A DNA stretch of 64,000 bases, taken from contig JACKQC010000014.1 in NCBI GenBank assembly GCA_024233085.1, positions 62,001 to 126,000 of the forward strand, given 5' to 3'. Of this stretch, positions 35,578 through 43,834 are shown piece by piece (the first letter of the stretch is position 1; each line of letters starts with the position of its first letter). The notes beneath the pieces were generated by a model, which was not told the origin of the DNA, searched no databases, and worked only from the letters and a program-made list of their open reading frames with translations. A program made the translations under genes and the position numbers. Origin of the DNA: Akkermansiaceae bacterium (GTDB lineage Bacteria > Verrucomicrobiota > Verrucomicrobiia > Verrucomicrobiales > DEV007).

Positions 35578-36960
35578 TCAGTCGAAGATCTTCCCCGGGT
35601 TCAGCAGTCCGTCCGGATCGAGCGCTTGTTTCACCTGGCGCAGCAGTCCCATGCTTCCCTCGTCGAATTGCCCGGGGAGAAAACGTTTTTTCGCCAGCCC
35701 CACGCCGTGCTCGCCCGTGATAGTGCCTCCCAACTGGATGGTATGCTCGAAAATCGCCTCCATGGCGGCTTCCACCTTGACCATTTCCGCCTCGTCCCGC
35801 TCGTCGGTGAGAAAGGTCGGGTGAACATTGCCGTCTCCGAAGTGCCCGAAGGTCGCGATCCGCAACCCATGCTCCGAGGCCATCCGCCCGATGAATTTCA
35901 CCATGTCCGGCAGCTTGCTCCGCGGCACGGTGACATCCTCAAGAATGGTGGTGGGCCGGATGCGGGCCAGCGCGGCAAAGGCGCTTCGGCGCGCGGAGGC
36001 GAGCCTCAGGGCGTGCGCCTCGTCCCGGGCCATCTCGACGGTCAGGGCACCGTTTTCTCGCGCGACTTCGGCCATGCGGGCGGCTTCCTCCTCGACCACC
36101 GCCGGGTGGCCGTCCGTCTCCATCAGCACCACCGCCTCCGCCCCGGTCGGGAGCCCGACTTTCGCGAAGTCCTCGACACACTGGCAGGTGCTACGGTCGA
36201 GAAACTCGAGGGTGCAGGGAATGATCCGTCCCTCGATAATCTTCGACACCGTGCGCGCCGCGTCCTCCATCGAGTCGTAGGTCGCCAGCAGCGTTCGCTT
36301 GGCCTTTGGCCGCGGGAGAAGTTTCAGCAGAACTTTGGTGATGACTCCCAGCGTGCCCTCGGAACCGACAAACAGGTCCTTCATCGAATAGCCGGCCACG
36401 TCCTTGACGCATTTCGAACCAAGCCAGCAAATCGAGCCGTCGCCCAGCACCACTTCCAGACCCATCACATAGTCGCGGGTAACGCCATACTTCAGTCCGC
36501 GAAGTCCGCCGGAGTTGTTGGCCACATTCCCGCCGATGGTGGAGATCTTCATCGATCCCGGATCCGGTGGATAAAAGAGCCCGAGCGGCGCGGCCGCGTC
36601 ATCGATCGACTTCGTGAGGACGCCCGGCTCGCAGAGCATCGTCAGATTGGCGGCGTCGATCTCGACGATTCGGTCCATTCTGACGAGGCACAGGACAATC
36701 CCCCCGGGAACCGGCACGCTCCCCCCGGAGAGGCCCGTGCCGGAACCGCGCGTCACCACGGGAAGTCCATGATCCCGCGAAAGGCGCACAATCGCCGCCA
36801 CCTGTTCCCCCGTCTCGGGAAACACAACACAGGCCGCCGCTTCCTTGAGGGCCGCCGTGCCGTCGAATCCGTAGGGGATCAGGTCCACCGTTTCGGTCAG
36901 GACATTCGGCGCGCCGACGATTTCACGAAGCCGATCAGGAGTCCGCGAGTCCATGTTCAT
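35578..36960 (-). CDS. glcD: FAD-linked glycolate/D-lactate oxidase subunit
   Basis: A 460-residue flavoprotein of the GlcD/D-lactate dehydrogenase family that oxidises a 2-hydroxy acid and passes electrons to GlcF. The FAD-binding PCMH domain shows VTRGSGTGLSGG and DPGSMKISTIGGNVANNSGG. The C-terminal cap has the substrate motif FGHFGDGNVHPTF and the closing ITGEHGVGLAKK. No GlcE subunit gene is present, so a two-subunit enzyme is likely. ATG 36960 is used; a second ATG lies at 36954. The operon order on the minus strand is channel, glcD, GxxExxY, glcF, with a 43-base gap from the channel gene. Confidence 0.92.
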   Translation of the reverse strand: MNMDSRTPDRLREIVGAPNVLTETVDLIPYGFDGTAALKEAAACVVFPETGEQVAAIVRLSRDHGLPVVTRGSGTGLSGGSVPVPGGIVLCLVRMDRIVEIDAANLTMLCEPGVLTKSIDDAAAPLGLFYPPDPGSMKISTIGGNVANNSGGLRGLKYGVTRDYVMGLEVVLGDGSICWLGSKCVKDVAGYSMKDLFVGSEGTLGVITKVLLKLLPRPKAKRTLLATYDSMEDAARTVSKIIEGRIIPCTLEFLDRSTCQCVEDFAKVGLPTGAEAVVLMETDGHPAVVEEEAARMAEVARENGALTVEMARDEAHALRLASARRSAFAALARIRPTTILEDVTVPRSKLPDMVKFIGRMASEHGLRIATFGHFGDGNVHPTFLTDERDEAEMVKVEAAMEAIFEHTIQLGGTITGEHGVGLAKKRFLPGQFDEGSMGLLRQVKQALDPDGLLNPGKIFD

Positions 36961-37003
36961 TGGTTTTTCGAGAAAAGTAAAAGCTCGGGGCTTTCTTTGA
37001 GGC

Positions 37004-37912
37004 TTAAGCGTGTCCCGGTGGTTCGGACTTCGCCGATTCGGGCAGTTCCGCCCCGCACATCTTGCAGTGGCTCGCGCTGGGGTCGTGCCCGGCGTGCCGG
37101 CATTCGCGGCAGGTTCGCGTGTCCATTCTGACCGCGTCGAGTTCCCGGTGCAGCTCCGCGCTGACGATTCCCGTCGGCACCGCGATGATCGCGAACCCGG
37201 TCAGCATCATCACCGACGCCAGGATCTTGCCCACGACTGTCACCGGCGCGATGTCCCCGTAGCCGACGGTGGTGATCGTCACGATTCCCCAATAGATCGC
37301 CTGCGGGATGCTCGTGAACCCCGAGTCTTCCTGGCCACTCTCGATCAGATACATCAGCGTGCCCTCGATGCAGACGATGGAAAGCACGCCGAAGAGAAAC
37401 ACCGAAATCTTCCCCCGGCTCGCCCGCAGAGCCCGCAGGAGCAGGTTTGCCTCCCCCATGTGGTGCGCCATTTTCAGGATTCGGAACATTCGGAGCAGCC
37501 GCAAAATGCGGATCACGATCAGGTGTCCCGATCCGGTCATGAATATCTCAAGGTAGGTGGGCAGGATCGAAAGCAGATCCACGACGCCGAAGAAACTCAG
37601 CACATACCGGCTCTTGCGCCGCACGGTCCAGACCCGCAGAAGATACTCGATGGTGAACAAAAGGGTGAAAACCCACTCCAGCCGGTGAAGCAGCTCGCCG
37701 TGCCGATCCTCGACGGACCGGACGCTCTCCAGCATCACCACCGCGACGCTCCCCGCGATCAACCAGAGCAACACCACGTCGAAAGCCCGCGCCGCACCCG
37801 AGTCCGCGAGAAAGATGATTCGCCACAGGCGCTCCTTTACGGAATCGCCTTGATGCTCGGCGGCGCGATCGGCGGGATGGTCCATGCTGCGGGACGTTTC
37901 ATCACGCCCCAC
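37004..37912 (-). CDS. Voltage-gated potassium channel with C-terminal zinc ribbon
   Basis: A 302-residue six-helix channel. S1-S3 are hydrophobic segments. S4 is the Arg-rich RILRLLRMFRILKM. The pore carries the K+ selectivity filter TVGYGD, followed by S6. After S6 there is a short tail with two CxxC pairs (CRECRHAGHDPSASHCKMCG), a zinc-ribbon-like module instead of the common RCK domain. The protein sits in the inner membrane and would allow K+ efflux on depolarisation. ATG 37912 or 37885 could be the start; the first nine residues have no features. It precedes glcD on the same strand and is divergent from the Uma2 gene. Confidence 0.88.
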   Translation of the reverse strand: MGRDETSRSMDHPADRAAEHQGDSVKERLWRIIFLADSGAARAFDVVLLWLIAGSVAVVMLESVRSVEDRHGELLHRLEWVFTLLFTIEYLLRVWTVRRKSRYVLSFFGVVDLLSILPTYLEIFMTGSGHLIVIRILRLLRMFRILKMAHHMGEANLLLRALRASRGKISVFLFGVLSIVCIEGTLMYLIESGQEDSGFTSIPQAIYWGIVTITTVGYGDIAPVTVVGKILASVMMLTGFAIIAVPTGIVSAELHRELDAVRMDTRTCRECRHAGHDPSASHCKMCGAELPESAKSEPPGHA

Positions 37913-37989
37913 GCCCCGTCAAAGGCTTGTCGCCGCCGATCGCCAACGGTTGCTTGCCGGCGGTCGCTCTATCGGCGATCTTCCCGCCC

Positions 37990-38589
37990 ATGTCGGCCGC
38001 CGAAAAACTCCACTACACTCCCGTCGAATATCTGGAAATCGAACGCGCCGCGGACAACCGCGGCGAGTATGTCGACGGCGAAGTCTTCGCCATGGCGGGC
38101 GGAACGATCAACCACGGGGTGATCGCTTCCAATCTCCTGCGGGAAATCGGCAATGTCCTGGGGGAGCGTCCCTGCCTGGCGGTCGGTTCGGACGTCAAAG
38201 TCTGGATCGGCGCCGCGAACACTTTCACCTACCCGGACGTCTCGGGCTTGTGCGGACCGGTGGACTACTACGATCAGGCGCGGGATGTTTACACCAATCC
38301 CTCTTTCATCGTCGAGGTGCTTTCCGACAGCACGGAAACCTACGATCGCGGCGGCAAATTCCGCCGTTACCAGACCCTGCCGAGCCTGAGGGAATACGTC
38401 CTCGTTTCGCAGAACGAAATGGCTGTCGAAATCTTCAGACGGCACGAAGCGGGCTGGCTCTACAGCGCGATCCAATCGCCCGAGGCGATGCTGAAACTCG
38501 ACTCCGTCGACTGTGAAATCCCGATTGCCGAGATCTACCGAAACGTCGAGTTCCCGCCGCCGCCGGAATCCGAAAGTCAACAGGGTTGA
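37990..38589 (+). CDS. Uma2 (DUF820) family PDDEXK-like protein
   Basis: A 199-residue protein of the Uma2 family, a restriction-endonuclease-like fold of unknown cellular role. Core residues are in place: the EYVDGEVFAMAGG strand, Asp in YPDVSGLC, Glu in PSFIVEVLS, and Lys in GGKFRRYQTLPSLREYVLVSQ. ATG 37990 fits the family N-terminus (LHYTPVEYLEIER). The final Gln-Gln-Gly and the TGA stop at 38587-38589 lie within copy 4 of the intergenic palindrome, just as in the carbonic anhydrase gene. The coding end was therefore reshaped by the repeat. Confidence 0.88.
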   Translation: MSAAEKLHYTPVEYLEIERAADNRGEYVDGEVFAMAGGTINHGVIASNLLREIGNVLGERPCLAVGSDVKVWIGAANTFTYPDVSGLCGPVDYYDQARDVYTNPSFIVEVLSDSTETYDRGGKFRRYQTLPSLREYVLVSQNEMAVEIFRRHEAGWLYSAIQSPEAMLKLDSVDCEIPIAEIYRNVEFPPPPESESQQG

Positions 38590-38610
38590 GTCGATGATCC
38601 AACCCTGTTG
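38578..38610. repeat. AACAGGGTTG palindrome, copy 4
   Basis: CAACAGGGTTG at 38578-38588 pairs perfectly with CAACCCTGTTG at 38600-38610, an 11-bp stem with an 11-base loop starting AGTCG. It overlaps the last codons and stop of the Uma2 gene. It lies 216 bases before the DUF1549/DUF1553 gene on the same strand. There is no T-tract after it. Confidence 0.75.
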
Positions 38611-38825
38611 GGTAACGGAAATTCCCCGCCCGATCGGGCGAGAATTCGGGGTTCCGGGCAAAAAACGGCCGGTTTTGGGCAGGATAAAGGCGAAATCCGT
38701 GAATTTCGGGGCCACATTGCGCCATGCACGAGCGCGGTGGCGGACTTGAGAGGCCCGAACTTCGTGTCGTAGATTCAAGCCGCCAGACCACCGATTCGAT
38801 TTTCCCTCCTTTTCCTCCATCACCT

Positions 38826-41822
38826 ATGCCCGAGTATTCCCCTTCCTCGCTCATCGCCGCCCTCTTGTCCGGGGGGAAAGCGCGACTTTCCCCGGCGTTC
38901 GCGTTTGGCCTTCTGCTGCTGGCGATCGTTCCGCCGGGGCTTGCCACCGCGCAGGAGAAAAAGGCGCCCGTCGACCGGATCCGGGCCGAGGATCGCGACT
39001 ACTGGTTTTTCAAACCGCTCACCGACCCGCGGGTTCCCGCGGTGAAGGACGCCGGCGGCTGGGCTCGCAACGAGATCGACCAATTCATTCTCGGGAAACT
39101 GGAACCCAAAGGCATCGCGCCCGCCCCGGCGGCCGACGCGCGCACCTTGATTCGGCGGGCCTATTTCGACCTGACCGGTCTGCCGCCCAGCCATGAGGAA
39201 ATCCAGGCTTTCTCGAAGGCCTACGCCGCGAACCCCGACGGCGCGGTCGCCGACCTGATCGACGATTTGCTCGAATCCCCGCAATATGGCGAGCGCTGGG
39301 GCCGCATCTGGCTCGATCTCGTCCGTTACGGCGAATCGAACGGCTACAAGGCGGACGAATACCGCCCCCACATGTGGCGCTACCGCGACTGGGTGATCCG
39401 ATCGCTGAATGCCGACATGCCCTACGACCAATTCGTGCGCTGGCAGCTCGCGGGCGACGAGATCGCTCCGGACAATCCCGAAGCCCTCACCGCGACCGGT
39501 TACCTGCGGCTCTGGCCCTACGAATCGAATCAGCGCAACGCCCCGAGCCAGTGGAACATCATTCTCGAAGACATCACCGACATCACCGGTTCGGTCCTGA
39601 TGGGGGTCAGTATCGGCTGCGCGAAATGCCACGACCACAAGTTCGACCCCATCCCGCGCGACGATTACTTCCGAATGCAGGCTTTCTTCACCGGTGTCTA
39701 TCCACACGACACGATGGCGACCACCCCGGCCGAGCGGGCCGCCTACGACGCGCAGCAGGCGAAGTGGGAAACCGCCACGGCCGAAATCCGGGCCGAGATG
39801 GATCGGATGCTCGAAAAACCCCGCCAGAGCGCCGCCGCCGGCCAGGTGAAGCAGTTCTCGCCGGAGTTGCAGGCGCTCTATCACAAGCCCGAAGCCGAGC
39901 GCACGCCTCTCGACCTTCAGATCCGAATGCTCATCCAGCGACAAGTGGACATCTCGGAAGCCAAAGCCGACTCCAAGCTCAAAGACGAGACCAAGAAGCG
40001 CTACACCGAGCTTCAGGAGAAACTCAAGAGCTTTGACAATCTGAAACCGAAGCCGGTCAACGAGATCTACGCGATCCGGGACATCCGCCCCGACATCCCC
40101 CCGGCGCGCATTCTTGACGAGCCCGAGCGGCAGTTTCGCCCCGGTTTTCTGACCATTCTCGACCCCGGCGACGCGAGTCTGCCGAAGCCGGCCGAGCGCC
40201 CGAAAGATTCCAGCGGCGCGCGCACCACTTTCGCCAACTGGGTGACACGGGCCGACAATCCGCTGAGCACGCGCGTCATCGCCAACCGGCTCTGGCATTA
40301 CCATTTCGGCATCGGAATCGTCGAGAGCGCCAACGACTTCGGGAAACAGGGATACCTGCCGACCCATCCCGAGCTGCTCGACTGGCTGGCGCGGCGCCTG
40401 CCGGCCGAAGGCTGGAGCCTCAAGGCCATGCACCGGCTCATCATGAACTCCTCCACCTGGCGGCAGGCCTCCGTCACCGAGCCGGGCGCCGCCGCGGAGG
40501 AAAACGATCCCGACAACCACCTGCTGTGGCGCCAGCGCGTCCGCCGTCTCGAAGCCGAGCAGCTTCGCGACGCCACCCTCGCCTCCAGCCGGGAACTCGA
40601 TCCGAAAATGGGCGGCGAAGGCGTGACGGGCGAGGACACCAAGCGCCGCGCGATTTACCAGCGCCTGATGAAGAATCCGCGCACCCTGTTCCTGAACACC
40701 TTCGACGGCCCCGATGGGTTCAATTCGTGCTCGCGTCGCGACGTCACCACCATCGCGCCGCAGGCTCTGATGATGCTCAACAACGGCTTTCTGACCCAGC
40801 GCGCGCGGCAAATCGCCTCCCTCGCGGCGGCGGAAAAAGACGACGCCGGCGCCATCGACAAAGCCTTTGCCCTGACGCTCGGGCGGCAACCCACGGGTGA
40901 GGAGGAAAGTCAGGCCCGCGACTTTCTCGCCATCATCCGAGAGGAGATCGCCAAACCCGCGACGCCTCCGGCGGCGGCTCCGAAACCCGAGCCGAAAGTG
41001 AAAACCACCGCCTTCAAGGGATTTCCGGAAACGTCCTTCACCGGCGGGCAAGCCGTTAACATCCAGCCGGATTCCCTCTACGAGAAGATTGAAATCCGCG
41101 ATCTGCCCCGGCCCGAGGGCGACACCTTCACTGTGGAGGCGGTGTTGAATCTCGATTCCCTCTATCCCGACGCCTCCGTGCGCACCATCGCCTCCCGCTG
41201 GAACAACAGCGGCGATCTCTCCGTGGACAGCTACGGCTGGTCCCTCGGCATCACCTCCGAGAAATCGAAGTACCAACCCGCCAACCTCATCGTCCAGATC
41301 ACCGGACAGGACACGGCCGGCAATCCCCGCTACGAAGTCGTCGCCTCCGATCTCCGCATCCCGAAGCAGACGCCCTACTATGTCGCGGCCGTCGTGGAAG
41401 TCGGCGCGGGCAAGGACGGCGGCACCGTCACCTTCCACGCGCGGAATCTCGCCGATCCGAAAGCCACCACGCAGACCGTCGTCGTGCCCCACTCGTTCAC
41501 GGGCCCGGTTTCCCTGCCCGAGCGCCGCCTTTTTCTCGGTGGGCGCGACGCACCGCATCATCTTTTCGACGGCGCCATCGCCCGTTTTCGCCTCAGCAAC
41601 CGCGCCCTCGAAACCAAAGAACTGCTGATCGGCGAACAACCCGCCACCGACGCGCTGGTGGACGCGAACTTCACCCAGCCCGCGCTTACCGAAAAACTCG
41701 TCCGCGCCGAGCCTGAAGCCGGCGCGAAAGTCGCCTCCAAACCGGCCGATCCGCGATTGAACTCCCTCCTCGATCTCAGTCTCGCCCTGTTGAACTCGAA
41801 CGAATTTCTTTACATCGACTGA
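38826..41822 (+). CDS. DUF1549/DUF1553 cytochrome-like secreted protein with LamG-like domain
   Basis: A 998-residue exported protein typical of planctomycetes and verrucomicrobia. The signal peptide is at about residues 20-42. DUF1549 follows, including a c-type heme motif Cys265-Ala-Lys-Cys268-His269. A helical middle leads to DUF1553 (RTTFANWVTRADNPLSTRV through GFNSCSRRDVTTIAPQALMMLNNGF). A concanavalin/LamG-like beta domain at about 730-960 is inserted before the last LNSNEFLYID. The N-terminal cytochrome domain found in many relatives is absent. Members probably oxidise carbohydrate-derived substrates; this is not proven. It pairs with the DUF1501 protein encoded 72 bases downstream. 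Confidence 0.88.
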   Translation: MPEYSPSSLIAALLSGGKARLSPAFAFGLLLLAIVPPGLATAQEKKAPVDRIRAEDRDYWFFKPLTDPRVPAVKDAGGWARNEIDQFILGKLEPKGIAPAPAADARTLIRRAYFDLTGLPPSHEEIQAFSKAYAANPDGAVADLIDDLLESPQYGERWGRIWLDLVRYGESNGYKADEYRPHMWRYRDWVIRSLNADMPYDQFVRWQLAGDEIAPDNPEALTATGYLRLWPYESNQRNAPSQWNIILEDITDITGSVLMGVSIGCAKCHDHKFDPIPRDDYFRMQAFFTGVYPHDTMATTPAERAAYDAQQAKWETATAEIRAEMDRMLEKPRQSAAAGQVKQFSPELQALYHKPEAERTPLDLQIRMLIQRQVDISEAKADSKLKDETKKRYTELQEKLKSFDNLKPKPVNEIYAIRDIRPDIPPARILDEPERQFRPGFLTILDPGDASLPKPAERPKDSSGARTTFANWVTRADNPLSTRVIANRLWHYHFGIGIVESANDFGKQGYLPTHPELLDWLARRLPAEGWSLKAMHRLIMNSSTWRQASVTEPGAAAEENDPDNHLLWRQRVRRLEAEQLRDATLASSRELDPKMGGEGVTGEDTKRRAIYQRLMKNPRTLFLNTFDGPDGFNSCSRRDVTTIAPQALMMLNNGFLTQRARQIASLAAAEKDDAGAIDKAFALTLGRQPTGEEESQARDFLAIIREEIAKPATPPAAAPKPEPKVKTTAFKGFPETSFTGGQAVNIQPDSLYEKIEIRDLPRPEGDTFTVEAVLNLDSLYPDASVRTIASRWNNSGDLSVDSYGWSLGITSEKSKYQPANLIVQITGQDTAGNPRYEVVASDLRIPKQTPYYVAAVVEVGAGKDGGTVTFHARNLADPKATTQTVVVPHSFTGPVSLPERRLFLGGRDAPHHLFDGAIARFRLSNRALETKELLIGEQPATDALVDANFTQPALTEKLVRAEPEAGAKVASKPADPRLNSLLDLSLALLNSNEFLYID

Positions 41823-41894
41823 GGACACGCCAAAGGCAGGGCGGATTTCATTCGGAGATCGCTCGGCGCCGCCTCCCCCAACCCACCCCATCCC

Positions 41895-43322
41895 ATGAAA
41901 CTTTCCCATTTCGAACGCCCCCGTTCCCGCCGCGATTTCCTCGCCCGCGCCGGAGCCGGCTTCGGTTCCGTGGCGCTGACAGACCTGCTCTTCCGCCAGG
42001 GCGCCCTCGGCGCGAAGGCCACCACCAACGCGATCGGGAACCTGCCCCATCACGGCAAGGGCAAGGCAAAGTCCGTTATCTTTCTGTTCATGGAGGGCGG
42101 CCCCTCGCATCTCGATTCCTTCGATCCGAAACCCTTGCTCAACAAGCTTGCCGGCCAGCCTCTGCCCGCCAGTTTCAACCGCCCCCTCACCGCCATGGGC
42201 GAGCAGGAATCGCCGCTTCTCGGCGACAAACGCGTCTGGAAACAGTTCGGCCAGGCCGGCACCTGGGTCAGCGACTGGCTCCCCCACACTCAGACTATCG
42301 TCGATGACATCTGCGTCATCCGCTCCTGCAAGCAGGACGGACTCAACCACGTCGGGTCCGTTTGCCAGATGAACACCGGTTCCATCCTCGCCGGCCGGCC
42401 CTCTCTCGGCGCGTGGTCGGTTTACGGTCTCGGTACGGAGAACGAAAACCTCCCCTCCTTCGTCGTGCTCAAGGACAGCGACGCCATGCCCTTCAACGGC
42501 ACCCGGAACTGGGGCACCGGCTTCATGCCCTCGACTTATCAGGGCACCCTCTTCCGCTTCGGCGACGAGCCCGTGGCCGACCTCAACAACCCCGCCGGCG
42601 TCAGCCGCGCCCGCCAGCGGAAGCGCATCGATTTCATCAACCAACTCAACCGCGCCCACGCGGCGCCCCGACCGCGACAGAGCGATCTCGAAGCCCGCAT
42701 CGCCAGTTTCGAACTGGCCTACCGCATGCAGGCCGAAATCCCGCTGGCCGTCAACCTCGACGAGGAGCCCCAATACATCAAGGATCTCTACGGAGTCGAC
42801 GGCGAAAAAACCGACGCCGTCGCCCGCAATTGCCTCCTCGCCCGCCGCCTTGTCGAGCGCGGCGTCCGCTTTGTGGAAGTCTTCTGCGGAACGGGTTCAA
42901 AATGGGATGCCCACAGCGGTATCGAGAAAAACCACACCGACCGCTTTGCCGAGACCGACCAACCCGTCGCCGCGCTCATCAAAGACCTCAAGCAACGCGG
43001 TCTGCTCGACGAAACCCTCGTCATCTGGGGAGGCGAGTTCGGTCGCACACCCATGTCCGAAAAGGGCGACGGCCGCGACCACAATCCCTGGGGTTTCACC
43101 ATGTGGATGGCCGGCGGCGGGGTGAAAGGCGGCCAGGTGCTGGGTGCCACCGACGAGTTGGGACTCTACGCCGTTGAGGAACCGCAGCACGTCCACGATC
43201 TGCACGCCACGGTTCTCCACGCCCTCGGCCTCGATGCGCTCGAGCTGGTTTACATGAACAACGGCACGGAGGAAAACCCCGTCATCAACCAGGGCCGCCC
43301 CTATCTGAAGGTGTTTGGCTGA
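41895..43322 (+). CDS. DUF1501 Tat-exported protein
   Basis: A 475-residue protein with a twin-arginine signal (RSRRDFLARAGAGFGSVAL), so exported folded. The sulfatase/phosphatase-like DUF1501 core follows: VIFLFMEGGPSHLDSFDPKP, GLNHVGS-type segments, FVEVFCG, LVIWGGEFGRTPMSEKG, GRDHNPWGF and a late HVHDLHATVLHALGLD. DUF1501 genes almost always follow DUF1549/DUF1553 genes, as here, and the pair is thought to work together in the periplasm. The biochemical role is unknown. ATG 41895 directly precedes the Tat motif. Confidence 0.92.
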   Translation: MKLSHFERPRSRRDFLARAGAGFGSVALTDLLFRQGALGAKATTNAIGNLPHHGKGKAKSVIFLFMEGGPSHLDSFDPKPLLNKLAGQPLPASFNRPLTAMGEQESPLLGDKRVWKQFGQAGTWVSDWLPHTQTIVDDICVIRSCKQDGLNHVGSVCQMNTGSILAGRPSLGAWSVYGLGTENENLPSFVVLKDSDAMPFNGTRNWGTGFMPSTYQGTLFRFGDEPVADLNNPAGVSRARQRKRIDFINQLNRAHAAPRPRQSDLEARIASFELAYRMQAEIPLAVNLDEEPQYIKDLYGVDGEKTDAVARNCLLARRLVERGVRFVEVFCGTGSKWDAHSGIEKNHTDRFAETDQPVAALIKDLKQRGLLDETLVIWGGEFGRTPMSEKGDGRDHNPWGFTMWMAGGGVKGGQVLGATDELGLYAVEEPQHVHDLHATVLHALGLDALELVYMNNGTEENPVINQGRPYLKVFG

Positions 43323-43344
43323 CGCGGGTCCGCCATCCGGTCAT

Positions 43345-43719
43345 TTAACTCGACTGCTTGTCCCTCTCCTTCTCCTGAAGGGCGATCTCGCGATTCAGGC
43401 GGCTCTTGAGGTCCCGCAGATCCTCCCGGTGCTCGCGCCGGATCGCGATCAGGTCGTAAACCGCCAGCAGGAGGACCAGCATCACCGCCCCAAAGACCAG
43501 TGCCCAGTAGACGAGAAAAGCCACCGGCTTCATCGCCAGCCGGTCGCCCAGGATGAAGAACCCTCCGAACACCAGCACGAGGGTCAACAGCGTGAGGCCG
43601 AAGATAAGGTTGCGGCGATGCGTCCGGCTTTGCAGGATCACCAGGGCGGCCGCGATTCCGAGAGGCAGGCGATTTCCCGGGCGCGGAGAGGGCGGCGATG
43701 GCGGGTCGACGTCATTCAC
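43345..43719 (-). CDS. Small two-helix membrane protein
   Basis: A 124-residue protein if GTG 43719 is the start. A Pro/Ser-rich N-terminus is followed by two strong membrane helices (NLIFGLTLLTLVLVFGGFFI and AFLVYWALVFGAVMLVLLLA) and a charged C-terminal helix (RREHREDLRDLKSRLNREIA). It resembles many short uncharacterised envelope proteins. No family is recognised. It is divergent from the aldehyde dehydrogenase-like gene and its upstream frame overlaps that gene's 5' region on the other strand, which is why the shorter start is preferred. Confidence 0.6.
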   Translation of the reverse strand: MNDVDPPSPPSPRPGNRLPLGIAAALVILQSRTHRRNLIFGLTLLTLVLVFGGFFILGDRLAMKPVAFLVYWALVFGAVMLVLLLAVYDLIAIRREHREDLRDLKSRLNREIALQEKERDKQSS

Positions 43720-43834
43720 GAAGTCATCCAAGCAGATCGCGCGGCGATCGAAAAGCCTCTTTCGGCTCGACGGAACGGAAGGGGCGCGATAGCCTCCCGT
43801 TGTTCGTCTTCTTATCCCCTCCTCCCCGCCTCCG

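Noticed and set aside
38820..42773. A 1,317-codon minus-strand open frame opposite the DUF1549/DUF1553 and DUF1501 genes
   Set aside because: It is complementary to two well-recognised genes; its Gly/Val/Ala-rich sequence is the usual product of reading a GC-rich gene backwards.
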